A program made the translations under genes and the position numbers. A DNA stretch of 64,000 nucleotides from Bacillus xiamenensis (GTDB lineage Bacteria > Bacillota > Bacilli > Bacillales > Bacillaceae): contig NZ_AMSH01000005.1 of assembly GCF_000300535.1 (NCBI RefSeq), positions 62,001 through 126,000 on the forward strand. Direction: 5' to 3'. The notes under the pieces are model-generated. The model was not told the origin of the DNA and searched no databases. It saw only the letters and a list, made by a program, of their open reading frames with translations. Of the stretch, positions 1 through 8,866 are shown piece by piece. Position 1 is the stretch's first letter; the number at the start of each line of letters is the position of its first letter.

Positions 1-522
1 GCCGCCGTTTCAGCGGATCATGTGATTGCGCCGATTCTCAGTGGTTCAGGCTCTGTGATGGCTGGCCACACATATAGTGCCAATCCGCTTTCAGCAGCCG
101 TTTCACTTGCGGTCATTCGGTATATGAAAAAACATCAGCTGGCCGAACGGGCTGATCTTTCTGGGCGATACCTGATGAATGCTTTAAAAGAACTGCAATT
201 AACACATTCCATTATAGGAGATGTGAGAGGGAAGGGATTGCTCATTGGCATTGAGTTTGTCGCAGATCGTTTATCCAAAACGCCATTTCCTGCACATGCC
301 CAGATGACCAATCTTGTCGTTGAAACGGCAAAGCAAAACGGATTGCTCGTGTATCCCGCAAGCGCTGGAGAGGATGGAGTGGGCGGCGCAGCTGTCATGA
401 TTGCACCGCCGCTTTCTATTACGCAGCAGGAGATGGATGAACTTATTTATATATTTGGGCAGACCATCACGCAGGTCGAACAAGAAGTCATCAATCGAGG
501 GTTTTTCCCATCTGCTATGTAG
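1..522 (+). CDS. yodT: Class III aminotransferase YodT, C-terminal part (start lies outside the window)
   Basis: The frame is open from base 1 and ends with TAG at 520-522, giving 173 residues. The HTYSANPLSAA stretch and the large-domain tail (GDVRGKGLLIGIEF) are typical of PLP-dependent class III (omega/ornithine-type) aminotransferases. The PLP-binding lysine would lie upstream and is not visible. The gene is followed 13 bp later by two CoA-transferase subunits and an M20 hydrolase, the same order as B. subtilis yodT-yodS-yodR-yodQ, which in that species is a mother-cell operon tied to lysine/beta-lysine breakdown. Substrate is inferred from context only. Family call is firm; the exact symbol rests on gene order. 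Confidence 0.85.
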   Translation, partial: AAVSADHVIAPILSGSGSVMAGHTYSANPLSAAVSLAVIRYMKKHQLAERADLSGRYLMNALKELQLTHSIIGDVRGKGLLIGIEFVADRLSKTPFPAHAQMTNLVVETAKQNGLLVYPASAGEDGVGGAAVMIAPPLSITQQEMDELIYIFGQTITQVEQEVINRGFFPSAM

Positions 523-535
523 GGGAGGAAGGAAC

Positions 536-1222
536 ATGAACAAAACGGTGGGCTTTGATGAAGTGGTTAAGCGATTGAAAGATGGGATGACCATCATGTT
601 TGGCGGATTTGGCGGCGTGGGTTCACCACCATCGTTGATTGATGCCATTTTGGAAGCAAATATTCAAGATCTGACATTGATCGGAAATGATGCAGGCTTT
701 CCCCAAATTGGCGTGGGCCGACTTATCACAGAAGGAAGAGTCAAAAAAATCATCGCTTCTCATATTGGTTCGAATCCGATTGCCGGTCAGAAAATGCAGG
801 CAGGTACATTAGACGTTCTTTTTTACCCGCAGGGCATCCTTGCAGAAAAGATCAGAGCAGGCGGGATGGGGCTGGCGGGCATTGTGACAGATGTCGGAAT
901 GGATAGTCTGAACCTTGAGGAGAAACAATTGGTTCCGTTAAATGGGAAAAATTATATTTTTGAGCCTGCGCTCACGGCGGATATTGCCATCGTCAATGCC
1001 TATAAAGCGGATGAAGCGGGAAATCTGATTTTTGATAAAAGTGCACGAAATACAAACCCGCTTGTCGCCATGGCAGGGGATTGGACCATTGCGGAAGCAG
1101 AAAAGATTGTGCCGGTGGGACAGCTTCATCCAGAAGAAATCGTGACGCCGGGCGTATTTGTGAACCAGATCGTGCAATCAAAAGGAGTGAACTGGACATG
1201 GGCATGGGAGACATCGATTTAA
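536..1222 (+). CDS. yodS: CoA-transferase subunit A (YodS)
   Basis: A 228-residue family I CoA-transferase alpha subunit. The glycine-rich GGFGGVGSPPSLIDAI motif sits at about residues 23-38, as in ScoA/AtoD/PcaI proteins. The ATG at 536 is chosen because a GGGGAGGAAGG ribosome binding site lies just upstream; an open frame runs further 5' but overlaps yodT. It should pair with the downstream subunit B to move CoA between an acyl-CoA and a carboxylic acid, probably a beta-keto or amino-acid-derived acid. The last 25 bp overlap the start of yodR, which suggests coupled translation of the two subunits. Confidence 0.88.
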   Translation: MNKTVGFDEVVKRLKDGMTIMFGGFGGVGSPPSLIDAILEANIQDLTLIGNDAGFPQIGVGRLITEGRVKKIIASHIGSNPIAGQKMQAGTLDVLFYPQGILAEKIRAGGMGLAGIVTDVGMDSLNLEEKQLVPLNGKNYIFEPALTADIAIVNAYKADEAGNLIFDKSARNTNPLVAMAGDWTIAEAEKIVPVGQLHPEEIVTPGVFVNQIVQSKGVNWTWAWETSI

Positions 1223-1863
1223 GACACTGCATTGCCAAAAGAGCGGCACAGGAAATTGAAGATGGCATGATTGTGAATCTTGGGATCGGCATCCCGACCC
1301 TAGCGGCCGATTACATCCCCGCACATTACGAGGTGTGGCTGCATGCAGAAAACGGCATTATGGGGGCAGGAGCCTCGCCCCTGCAAGGGGAAGAAGATCC
1401 GAATTTGTGCAATGCCGGCGGTTTTCCCATTACGTTAATAAAAGGCGGCTCCTACATGGACAGCACGACGGCTTTTGGCATTATCCGAAAAGGGATGCTT
1501 GATATGACGATTTTGGGTGCACTTGAAGTAAGCAGTCAGGGGGATCTTGCCAATTGGATTGTACCGGGTAAAAGAGTGCCTGGTATGGGCGGAGCGATTG
1601 AACTGGCGCAAAAAGCGAAAAAGGTGGTGGTGGTGATGAGCCATCTGGATAAACAAGGTCGATCTAAAGTGAAATCGGCTTGTACACTGCCCTTAACCGC
1701 TAAATCTTGTGTCGATTTGATTATTACCGATATGGCGGTGATCGAGGTTAAGTCTCAGCTACTCATTTTGCGTGAAGTCATGCCGCCGTTTCAGCCGGAA
1801 GATGTTATGAGGGCGACAGAAGCTCCTTTAATATTAGCGCCTGATGTCAAATCTGTTGTGTAG
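1198..1863 (+). CDS. yodR: CoA-transferase subunit B (YodR)
   Basis: A 221-residue family I CoA-transferase beta subunit. The active-site glutamate is Glu51 in the ENGIMG motif, which forms the glutamyl-CoA thioester in this family; NLGIGIPT and GGAIELAQ further match ScoB/AtoA. The ATG at 1198 follows AAAGGAGTGA at a normal distance and overlaps the 3' end of yodS, so the two subunits are probably made together. Cytosolic heteromer with YodS expected. Physiological acid substrate is not visible from sequence. Confidence 0.88.
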   Translation: MGMGDIDLRHCIAKRAAQEIEDGMIVNLGIGIPTLAADYIPAHYEVWLHAENGIMGAGASPLQGEEDPNLCNAGGFPITLIKGGSYMDSTTAFGIIRKGMLDMTILGALEVSSQGDLANWIVPGKRVPGMGGAIELAQKAKKVVVVMSHLDKQGRSKVKSACTLPLTAKSCVDLIITDMAVIEVKSQLLILREVMPPFQPEDVMRATEAPLILAPDVKSVV

Positions 1864-1877
1864 AAAGGATGACCAAC

Positions 1878-3143
1878 TTGCAGCCAATCACACGTATCAG
1901 AAACTGGATGAAAGAGCATCAGGAGGAAGCCATTACACTTCTTCAGCAAATGGTGCAATGCGAGAGCACACAAGGAAATGAACAGGAAGTACAAAACATC
2001 GTGGCCAATAAGCTGTCGGCCATAGGCTTTGATGTAGATGTTTGGGAAATCGGCGGCGAGGAGTTACTGGAACATCCTTATTTTTATTCCCCTCGCCGTT
2101 CTTTTAAAGGAAGTCCTAATGTTGCTGGACGATTGAAAGGAAAAGGCAATGGGACATCCATTTTATTAAATGGGCACGTAGATGTTGTCCCAGAAGGAGA
2201 TGCGAAACAATGGACATATCCGCCATACAGCGGGCATATCATAAATGGGAGACTTTATGGACGCGGGGCAACAGATATGAAAGGCGGGAACGTTTCTTTA
2301 CTCTTTGCCCTTGAGGCACTGCATGCGCTTCAGATTCCGCTGAAAGGAGATGTGGTGTTTCATAGTGTGGTTGAAGAGGAAAGCGGCGGGGCAGGCACAC
2401 TTGCAGCGATACTGAAAGGATACACAGCAGATGCTGCGATCATTCCAGAACCAAGTCATATGAAAATCTTTCCGATTCAGCAAGGGTCAAAGTGGTTCAG
2501 ACTGCATATTAAAGGAAGGGCGGCTCACGGCGGAACAAGGTATCACGGCGTTTCCGCTATTGAAAAGAGTACCCTGGTTCTTTCTCATATAGCAGCACTA
2601 GAAGAAGAAAGAAATCATCGAATAACGGAGCCACTATTTCAGCATATCCCGATTCCGGTCCCCATCAACATTGGGAAAATTCAAGGCGGTGATTGGCCGT
2701 CTTCTGTTGCAGACCTTGTCACAATGGAAGGCAGACTCGGTGTGATGCCGGGTGAGACGGTGGAACAGGCAGAGAAGGAACTAGAGAATTGGATGGCGGG
2801 ACTTGGGGAGAAAGATGAATGGTTCCAAGAACATCCTGTAGAGGTCGAATGGTTTGGTGCAAGATGGCTCCCGGGGTCAATTGATACAGATCATCCGCTC
2901 TTAGGTCTATTGAAGGAACAATATGAAGAGGTATTAAAGCATCCGCCAAAGGTGGAAGCTGCCCCTTGGGGAACAGATGGCGGATTACTGTCACAGGCAG
3001 CAGGTATCCCGATCATTGTGTTTGGACCTGGAACAACGGAGCTTGCCCATTATCCGAATGAATCCATTGATATAGAGCATGTCATCGAAGCAGCAGAAAT
3101 TATTGCGGGCACGATCGTGAAATGGTGTGAAGCAGCTGATTGA
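1878..3143 (+). CDS. yodQ: M20-family amidohydrolase/deacetylase YodQ
   Basis: About 421 residues of the ArgE/DapE/ACY1 M20 metallopeptidase family. Metal-ligand motifs are visible: NGHVDVVPEGD near residue 95, GRGATDMKGG near 128 and VVEEESGG near 165, all intact. An in-frame ATG at 1869 touches the Shine-Dalgarno AGAAAGG with no spacing, so TTG at 1878 (9 nt from the GG) is preferred. In B. subtilis the orthologue is followed by yodP (acetyltransferase) and kamA (lysine 2,3-aminomutase). Here neither follows, and a hairpin closes the operon right after the stop. Probable role is removing an acyl group from an amino-acid derivative (inferred). Confidence 0.85.
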   Translation: MQPITRIRNWMKEHQEEAITLLQQMVQCESTQGNEQEVQNIVANKLSAIGFDVDVWEIGGEELLEHPYFYSPRRSFKGSPNVAGRLKGKGNGTSILLNGHVDVVPEGDAKQWTYPPYSGHIINGRLYGRGATDMKGGNVSLLFALEALHALQIPLKGDVVFHSVVEEESGGAGTLAAILKGYTADAAIIPEPSHMKIFPIQQGSKWFRLHIKGRAAHGGTRYHGVSAIEKSTLVLSHIAALEEERNHRITEPLFQHIPIPVPINIGKIQGGDWPSSVADLVTMEGRLGVMPGETVEQAEKELENWMAGLGEKDEWFQEHPVEVEWFGARWLPGSIDTDHPLLGLLKEQYEEVLKHPPKVEAAPWGTDGGLLSQAAGIPIIVFGPGTTELAHYPNESIDIEHVIEAAEIIAGTIVKWCEAAD

Positions 3144-3151
3144 TGAGCGCA

Positions 3152-3183
3152 CAAAAAAAGAAGGCTGTCTCACTCAGCCTTCT
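3152..3183 (-). terminator. Rho-independent terminator between yodQ and the DUF2892 gene
   Basis: AGAAGGCTG (3159-3167) pairs with CAGCCTTCT (3175-3183). On the minus strand the stem is followed by a run of seven T. The stop codon of the minus-strand gene lies in the hairpin loop. It may also slow plus-strand transcripts from yodQ, though the plus-side T tract is poor. Confidence 0.75.
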
Positions 3184-3391
3184 CTTTATGTGTGTACTGC
3201 TGCTCACACATATAGGTCACTGGACAAAAACGAAGAATACCAGAGCCCAATTTCATACCGCCAAACATGATGCCAATAAGCAGCATTTTACTCCAAGGTT
3301 TTCTAGCATATAAAGATCCAGCCACTGTACATATCGTCATTCCGCAGGCAATTCTCATGAGCGCTTCCATTAAGCCAAGATTAGGTTTCAT
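3170..3391 (-). CDS. Small DUF2892 (YgaP-type) membrane protein
   Basis: A 73-residue protein. The start MKPNLGLMEALMRI and the pattern of two hydrophobic segments around a GxxxG-like GGMKLGSG turn match the DUF2892/YgaP membrane domain, in which CPVTYMC-type cysteines near the C-terminus are common (here FCPVTYMCEQ). The ATG at 3391 has AAGGAG 10 bp upstream. No rhodanese domain is attached. Function unknown; probably a small inner-membrane protein. It stands alone between convergent yodQ and divergent yerA. Confidence 0.7.
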   Translation of the reverse strand: MKPNLGLMEALMRIACGMTICTVAGSLYARKPWSKMLLIGIMFGGMKLGSGILRFCPVTYMCEQQYTHKEKAE

Positions 3392-3516
3392 TGAAGGTAA
3401 TTCTCCTTTTTTAAATTATTTTAAGTGTGATTTCAAGAAATTGTAACGTTTCATTAATGCGTAACGTGGTTCGTTATGTTACGATAGGGCTAATACAAAT
3501 GAAGGAGAGTATGTGA

Positions 3517-5259
3517 ATGTCCGAACGTACTTTTAATTGGAGAAACAATGACATCCGCACACAAATCGATGTAGTCGACTCAAAAATAGTTCCAACACTC
3601 CTTTTAACGAATGGACTCGTGCTAAACCCGTTTTTGAAGCAATGGGTGAAGGCAAATATTTGGATACATGATGATCGAATTGTTTATGTCGGAGCAGAGC
3701 TTCCTCAAAATAAATCAGCTAAACGTGTGATTGATTGTGAAGGGAAATACATTGTGCCGGGGTATATTGAACCTCACGCGCATCCGTTCCATATTTATAA
3801 TCCCCAATCACTTGCAGAATATGTGTCTCAATTTGGCACAACAACAATGGTCAGCGATAACTTATTTCTTCTTTTGCAAAGCAATGAAAAGAAAGCGCTT
3901 TCCACTCTATGTGAATTAAAAAAGCAGCCATTTCAGTATTTCTGGTGGTCCAGATACGATCTTCAAACCGAAGTAAGGTATGAAGATGAGATGCTTCCAA
4001 TTAACTATCGCAAGGAATGGATTGATCATCCGGATGTCCTTCAAGGCGGCGAATTAACAGGCTGGCCTAGATTAATGGACGGTGATGATCTCATTTTATA
4101 TTGCATGCAAGAAACGAAGAAGCAGAGAAAACGAATAGAAGGGCATTTTCCCGGAGCTTCTGAGAAAACGTTAACAAAAATGAAGCTGTTTGGAGCGGAC
4201 AGTGATCATGAAGCGATGAATGCAGATGATGTGTTGAAACGCTTGTCTCTTGGCTACCATGTTTCCCTGCGTCATTCTTCCATCCGCCCAGATTTAGTGA
4301 ACATATTAAGAGAATTGCATGAGCGTGACTTCAGACACTATGATCACTTTTTCTATACAACAGATGGGTCAGCACCTCATTTTTATGAAGAAGGCATGAT
4401 CAATCGTTTAATTTCAATTGCCCTTAAAGAAGGTGTGCCTATCATGGATGCGTACAATATGGCGACCTTTAATATTGCGAAATACTATCAAATTGATGAC
4501 CTATTAGGCGTTGTCGGTCCTGGGCGCTTGGCCTCTTTGAATATTTTAGATGATCCGATGAACCCAAATCCTGAGACGGTTATTTCTAAAGGCGTGATTC
4601 TTAAATTAGAAGGGAAGAACCAGCATCAATTTCAAGAGACAGAATGGAAAAATGGCGGGCTCGAGCCGCTAGACTTAGGCTATGATCTGACGATGAGCGA
4701 CTTGCAATTCTCTATGCCGCTTGGGGTCAAAATGAGAAATGCCGTCATCATGGAGCCTTATACAGTGGAGATTGATAACTCTGTGAACCAGCTGTCATGT
4801 GACCATGATCAAAGCTTCTTTAGCCTGATTGATCGAAAAGGCGAGTGGCGTGTGAATACAATGCTAAAAGGCTTTGCAAACAAGGTACAAGGGTTTGTCA
4901 GCTCATTTTCAACGACTGGTGACATTTTAGTCATCGGGAAAAATAAAGACGATATGATGCTGGCTCATAAGCGAATGAAAGAAATCGGCGGAGGGATCGT
5001 ACTCACAGAGAACGGAAAGATTTTGCATGAAATCCCGCTGCAATTATCAGGCTGTGCATCAGCTGAATCGTTTGAGACGGTTCTTCAGCAGGAGCAAACC
5101 TTACGTGAGCTGCTCATTGAGCGCGGGTATCCATTTGACTGTCCGATTGATACACTTGTCTTTTTCCAAAGCACACATTTGCCGTATATTCGAGTGACAC
5201 CAAGAGGAATATTTGATGTCATGAAAAAAACTGTACTCTTTCCGTCTATAATGCGTTAA
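3517..5259 (+). CDS. yerA: Adenine deaminase-like amidohydrolase YerA
   Basis: A 580-residue amidohydrolase-superfamily protein, the same length as B. subtilis YerA. A metal-binding His-x-His is visible in EPHAHPFH near residues 84-90, with a second His-rich region (HEAMNADDVLKRLSLGYHVSLRHSS) in the middle, and a C-terminal adenine-deaminase-type domain (GGGIVL near residue 490). ATG with GAAGGAGAG upstream. The family deaminates adenine to hypoxanthine; YerA itself is classed as a putative adenine deaminase, so activity is inferred. It opens the block collinear with the B. subtilis yerA-rlmCD region. Confidence 0.9.
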   Translation: MSERTFNWRNNDIRTQIDVVDSKIVPTLLLTNGLVLNPFLKQWVKANIWIHDDRIVYVGAELPQNKSAKRVIDCEGKYIVPGYIEPHAHPFHIYNPQSLAEYVSQFGTTTMVSDNLFLLLQSNEKKALSTLCELKKQPFQYFWWSRYDLQTEVRYEDEMLPINYRKEWIDHPDVLQGGELTGWPRLMDGDDLILYCMQETKKQRKRIEGHFPGASEKTLTKMKLFGADSDHEAMNADDVLKRLSLGYHVSLRHSSIRPDLVNILRELHERDFRHYDHFFYTTDGSAPHFYEEGMINRLISIALKEGVPIMDAYNMATFNIAKYYQIDDLLGVVGPGRLASLNILDDPMNPNPETVISKGVILKLEGKNQHQFQETEWKNGGLEPLDLGYDLTMSDLQFSMPLGVKMRNAVIMEPYTVEIDNSVNQLSCDHDQSFFSLIDRKGEWRVNTMLKGFANKVQGFVSSFSTTGDILVIGKNKDDMMLAHKRMKEIGGGIVLTENGKILHEIPLQLSGCASAESFETVLQQEQTLRELLIERGYPFDCPIDTLVFFQSTHLPYIRVTPRGIFDVMKKTVLFPSIMR

Positions 5260-5791
5260 AATATAACAGAGTGGAGCTGTATCATCTTTGCCTGATTTCT
5301 GGCCGCTGTTATAGGGCGGAAGTGAGTAAAGGATCTCTTCGCTGCTAACATATGGTGACAAAGCAGAGGGCTTTGACATGACGAATGAAGTGTCCTAATT
5401 GTAAAATGAATCTGTCGGTTACGCTGGCCGGCCAACATATTTTGATTGATCAAGTAAGGCGGGGCGAAGGTTTGTCGTCTCGCCGAGCTTTCTACACATA
5501 CTGTTTTTTAGGGCAGACCTAACAGAGCAGAAGTGTTCTCGATATCGGAAGCAAACAAGTTTGTCAGATTGTCGCACAAGGAATATGACAAAACTTGTCG
5601 AATTTGTTTACGATAAAGAAGCTTCGGCTTACGAAAGAACCTGACGGCATTTTCAGCGTAGAACCAAACCTGTCATGATTCGTTCAAAGCTCATTGCTGA
5701 GGTTGAAAAAAATTAGTCAGGAAAGATACCGCTTTCTCTAAGAGTTTCATGCGAAACGGTGTGCCAATAGTAAAGGAGAAGATGTATAAAG
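5260..5791. other. 530-bp gap between yerA and yerC with no convincing intact gene
   Basis: B. subtilis carries the lipoprotein gene yerB here; nothing matching it can be read. The stretch holds an 8-bp inverted repeat TATAACAG (5262-5269) / CTGTTATA (5306-5313), a 45-codon frame at 5385-5522 that begins MKCPNCK, and a separate frame ending in TCRICLR just before a stop near 5614. Two further coding-looking pieces (KPVMIRSKLIAEVEKN and GVPIVKEKMYKDAN) occur in different frames near 5668-5800. The pattern fits a decayed gene or a structured untranslated region; neither can be proven by eye. Confidence 0.4.
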
Positions 5792-6106
5792 ATGCAAATT
5801 GATAAATTAAGGGGCAAAAGCTTAGATCAGTTATTCAACTCCATCTTATCCCTTAAAGACCTGGAAGAATGCTATCGATTCTTTGATGACTTGTGTACCA
5901 TCAATGAAATCCAATCTTTATCACAGCGTCTTGAAGTAGCGCGTATGCTTCGCGAGGGAAACACGTATCATAAAATTGAAACGGAAACAGGTGCAAGTAC
6001 AGCCACCATCTCACGTGTCAAACGCTGCTTGAACTACGGCAATGATGCCTATACAATGGCACTTGACCGCATAGCAGAGCAGCAATCAACGGACGAAACA
6101 AAATAA
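5792..6106 (+). CDS. yerC: TrpR-superfamily DNA-binding protein YerC
   Basis: A 104-residue protein of the YerC/YecD family, a branch of the TrpR fold. The helix-turn-helix is visible near residues 57-90 (EGNTYHKIETETGASTATISRVKRCL). ATG follows AAAGGAGAAG at proper distance. Probably a DNA-binding regulator; the B. subtilis orthologue has been reported as important for growth, but its ligand and targets are unclear. It has its own strong terminator at 6117-6164 and so appears to be a one-gene unit. Confidence 0.9.
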   Translation: MQIDKLRGKSLDQLFNSILSLKDLEECYRFFDDLCTINEIQSLSQRLEVARMLREGNTYHKIETETGASTATISRVKRCLNYGNDAYTMALDRIAEQQSTDETK

Positions 6107-6116
6107 AGCAGCTTTT

Positions 6117-6164
6117 ACTGCAAACAATCCTGGTCACGAAAATGGATTTGTTTGCAGTTTTTTT
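6117..6164 (+). terminator. Terminator of yerC
   Basis: ACTGCAAACAA (6117-6127) pairs with TTGTTTGCAGT (6148-6158) and is followed by a run of T residues. Confidence 0.85.
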
Positions 6165-6303
6165 ATGTAGATCGCTGTGAAAATTCCCTTTTGATCTGCA
6201 ATAATGAAATAAATATGTGGACAAAAGCATCTGTGGTAACAAACGCGAACAATGAGCACGTGGTTTAAATGATATGAACCTTTAATGAAAGGAGAGAGTA
6301 AAC

Positions 6304-6417
6304 ATGCCTTGGAATACCATGATCGGTGTTGGTATTTTTGTTGTAATACCCGTAGTCATTATCTCAGTAGTAGTTTACTTGATGAAAAAAAAGAATACCA
6401 AAACGTCCAATAGCTGA
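6304..6417 (+). CDS. 37-residue single-span membrane protein
   Basis: ATG at 6304 preceded by AAAGGAGAGAG at ideal spacing; stop TGA at 6415-6417, directly followed by a terminator. The peptide is MPWNTMIGVGIFVVIPVVII plus a short SVVVYLM stretch and a basic tail (KKKNTKTSNS): one transmembrane helix, positive-inside C-terminus. No family recognised. The good ribosome binding site, its own terminator and a clean hydrophobic/basic layout argue for a real small gene, convergent with yerD. Confidence 0.65.
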   Translation: MPWNTMIGVGIFVVIPVVIISVVVYLMKKKNTKTSNS

Positions 6418-6426
6418 TGATTGAAA

Positions 6427-6458
6427 ACAGAGCCGCTTTTGATATGACGGCTCTTTTT
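6427..6458 (+). terminator. Terminator after the 37-residue membrane protein
   Basis: AGAGCCG (6429-6435) pairs with CGGCTCT (6448-6454), followed by TTTT. Confidence 0.75.
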
Positions 6459-6567
6459 AATAGGTTAGTATGCAAACATTTCAACAAGAGCTTTTCGTGA
6501 TTTTACGCCTTTGGTAAATCCTTTTTTCAGCAGCAAGAAGACGAACGCTGTCTTTCTTTATTTAAAG

Positions 6568-8154
6568 CTAGATAGATTGCTGTGTACCAGAAAACATCGG
6601 CACTTCACTTGTTTGACCATTTTCTTTTCGGAAAATAATATGTTTCACATTAAAATGAATAGGCGATTCAATGCCAGCTGCTGCGCATAAATTAAACAAT
6701 CCTTCTCTAAGTGACAGGATATAATTGCAGACTCGGTATTTCTTTTCTTCAATGGATAAGCCCTTTTGCAGCTTTGGATCAGTGGTCGCAACACCTACTG
6801 GACATTTATTCGTGTGGCACACTTGCGCCCGAATGCAGCCGACTGAAAACATCAGACCTCTTGCGATATTCACAAAGTCCGCACCCATGGAAAGGGCAAT
6901 TGCAATTTTATCAGGAGAAAGAAGTTTACCAGAAGCAAACAGCTTGAGTCGATCTCGAACCCCATATTCCTTCAAGATTTGATGGACCATTGGCAGTGCG
7001 GTGAAAATGGGCAGGCCTGCGGAATCGGCCAATTCATGAAAGGACGCCCCAGTGCCGCCTTCTCCGCCATCAATCGTAATGAAATCAGGGTGCTTTCCGC
7101 TTTTTTTCATATAGAGAGCAAGCTCCTTAATGTCTTCCTTATGTCCGACCACAAGCTTGATTCCAACTGGCTTTCCGCCAATGCTTCGCAGTTGTTCAAT
7201 GAAATCAAACATGTCAGGAATAGAGTTGAACATCTCAAACCGGTTTGGGCTGTCAATTGATTGATGAGGCGGTAATTTGCGGATTTGGGCAATTTCTTCT
7301 GTGACTTTTTCTCCGTCAATGTGACCGCCGCGTGTTTTCGCTCCTTGTGCCAGTTTGAGTTCAAAGGCTTTTACTTCATCATGTTCACTTTTTTTCTTAA
7401 ACTCTTCGAATGAAAATGCGCCATCCTCTGTTCGAACCCCAAATAGACCAGGACCAATCTGGCAAATAATATCGGCGCCGCCTTTCAGGTGGTAAGGGGA
7501 AAGGCCACCTTCACCTGTGTTCATCCACGTGCCGCCAGCCATTTTTAAGCCGGAGGATAGAGCGGTAATCGCCCGGTCGCCTAAGGAGCCATAGCTCATG
7601 GCTGATTGACCAATGAGTCCCTTGACGCGGAAGGGTTTTTGACACGTATGTTCACCAATGACTTGCACATCCTCTTCGTGGAGAAAATAAGGCTTTGCTT
7701 CGACTTCTTTCACATGTTCACTTCTTCGCAGTAGATTGTCTTGATCAATCTCATACACTTTTGTTTGAATGTTTTCTGATTGATCGATACGTAACTCATC
7801 CCGCTATTTTGGAAACAGGACGTTACGAATATAATAACCAGGCTTGTCAAAATCACGTTTTGACCCAAATCCCATGGTACGGCTTTTGTATTTTCCGGAC
7901 ATGACAGCTTGTTCATATTCCCTTCTTGAAAAAGGAAGTTCCTCTCGGTCATTAAGAAAGAGGTACTGGCGAAGCTCTGGTCCTATTTTTTCAAAAATGA
8001 ACCGCAGTTTTCCAATGACCGGATAATTTCGCAGAACAGAATGCTCTTCTTGTTTCTCATCTCTCATCCAAATCCATATGAGTAGAATCATGGGTACAAT
8101 CAAACAAATAACGATTAGTGCGCCTATGACAATGAAAGCTGCTGTCACATACAT
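6568..8154 (-). pseudogene. yerD: FMN-dependent glutamate synthase-like protein YerD, interrupted by an in-frame amber codon
   Basis: Reading from ATG at 8154, an N-terminal membrane helix (residues 5-28) and linker end at TAG 7806-7804. The same frame then continues without a shift into a 396-codon open frame that ends at 6568. Together they make about 528 codons, close to the usual YerD length. The second part is a GltB-type FMN domain with a cysteine cluster (GCIRAQVCHTNKCPVG) typical of the iron-sulfur site of glutamate synthases. ATG 7758 is inside the domain lead-in and has no clear ribosome binding site. Either a recent nonsense mutation or a base error; the flanking protein is otherwise intact. 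Confidence 0.85.
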
Positions 8155-8295
8155 CCCCTCTTTTCTCTTTCATTGCTGTTTTTATTCCACCTTTTGTGCA
8201 AAGAGAAACCACATGACAGGCTCAACATATTGTGACGTTTAGAAATAAAAAGGCGGGGTAACTTAAAAATAAGATCAAATGGGGAGGGAGCATAC

Positions 8296-8520
8296 ATGAA
8301 TAAGCGTCCATACGTACTTGCTGGATTAGGGGTTGGAGGTGCTGTGTTATTAGCGGTTAAAAATAAACAGCATCTGAAAAAATGGGTCAGCATGTGCCGG
8401 TCAAATGAAAAGGTGCCTGACAAAGCCGGACACCCTGATCCGTTAGATATTCAAGATAACAAGATGGTCGATGAAGGGGCTATGACATCTGTCCATTATT
8501 TTAATGAAGTGAGACAATAG
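8296..8520 (+). CDS. Small hypothetical protein with N-terminal hydrophobic segment
   Basis: A 74-residue protein. ATG follows GGGGAGGGAG. The N-terminus (KRPYVLAGLGVGGAVLLAV) is a short hydrophobic segment after two basic residues, likely a membrane anchor; the remainder is polar and acidic. A strong terminator follows. Divergent from yerD. Family not recognised. Confidence 0.6.
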   Translation: MNKRPYVLAGLGVGGAVLLAVKNKQHLKKWVSMCRSNEKVPDKAGHPDPLDIQDNKMVDEGAMTSVHYFNEVRQ

Positions 8521-8524
8521 TTTT

Positions 8525-8559
8525 AAAAAAACCGTTTTGAATCAATCAAAACGGTTTTT
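8525..8559 (+). terminator. Terminator after the 74-residue protein
   Basis: AAACCGTTTTGA and TCAAAACGGTTTTT form a strong stem ending in a T run. Confidence 0.85.
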
Positions 8560-8820
8560 CTTATGTTGGCGGCTCGACCTGTTGAAAACCGATCAATCCT
8601 TGATCATGAGGTTTTCTAAGCCTGAAAAATAATAGGTTGAGCGCACATCATGGTCTGTAAAACGTATATGGAGTGAAAACATCCTCAAAACCTCTCCTGT
8701 GAAAGTGAGCTTTTTTTGAGACGTTCCTCAGCATTTGCAACGAAAATCGCCGCCACTCATTTTCAAAAGAATGAAACTTTTAGCTGAAGGAGGTTACCCG
8801 TTTTTTGCGGTGCCTGATTT

Positions 8821-8829
8821 TGTTATAAT
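8821..8829 (+). promoter_or_regulatory. Extended -10 promoter of pcrB
   Basis: TGTTATAAT matches the extended -10 (TGnTATAAT). The -35 region is weak, as is common for extended -10 promoters. It lies 38 bp before the pcrB ATG and may serve pcrB-pcrA-ligA-yerH. Confidence 0.6.
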
Positions 8830-8866
8830 ATTTAAATGGAATGAAACGAATGGAGGAACGTTTTTC

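Noticed and set aside
1869-1877. ATG 1869 as the yodQ start
   Set aside because: It touches the Shine-Dalgarno sequence with zero spacing; TTG 1878 is properly spaced.
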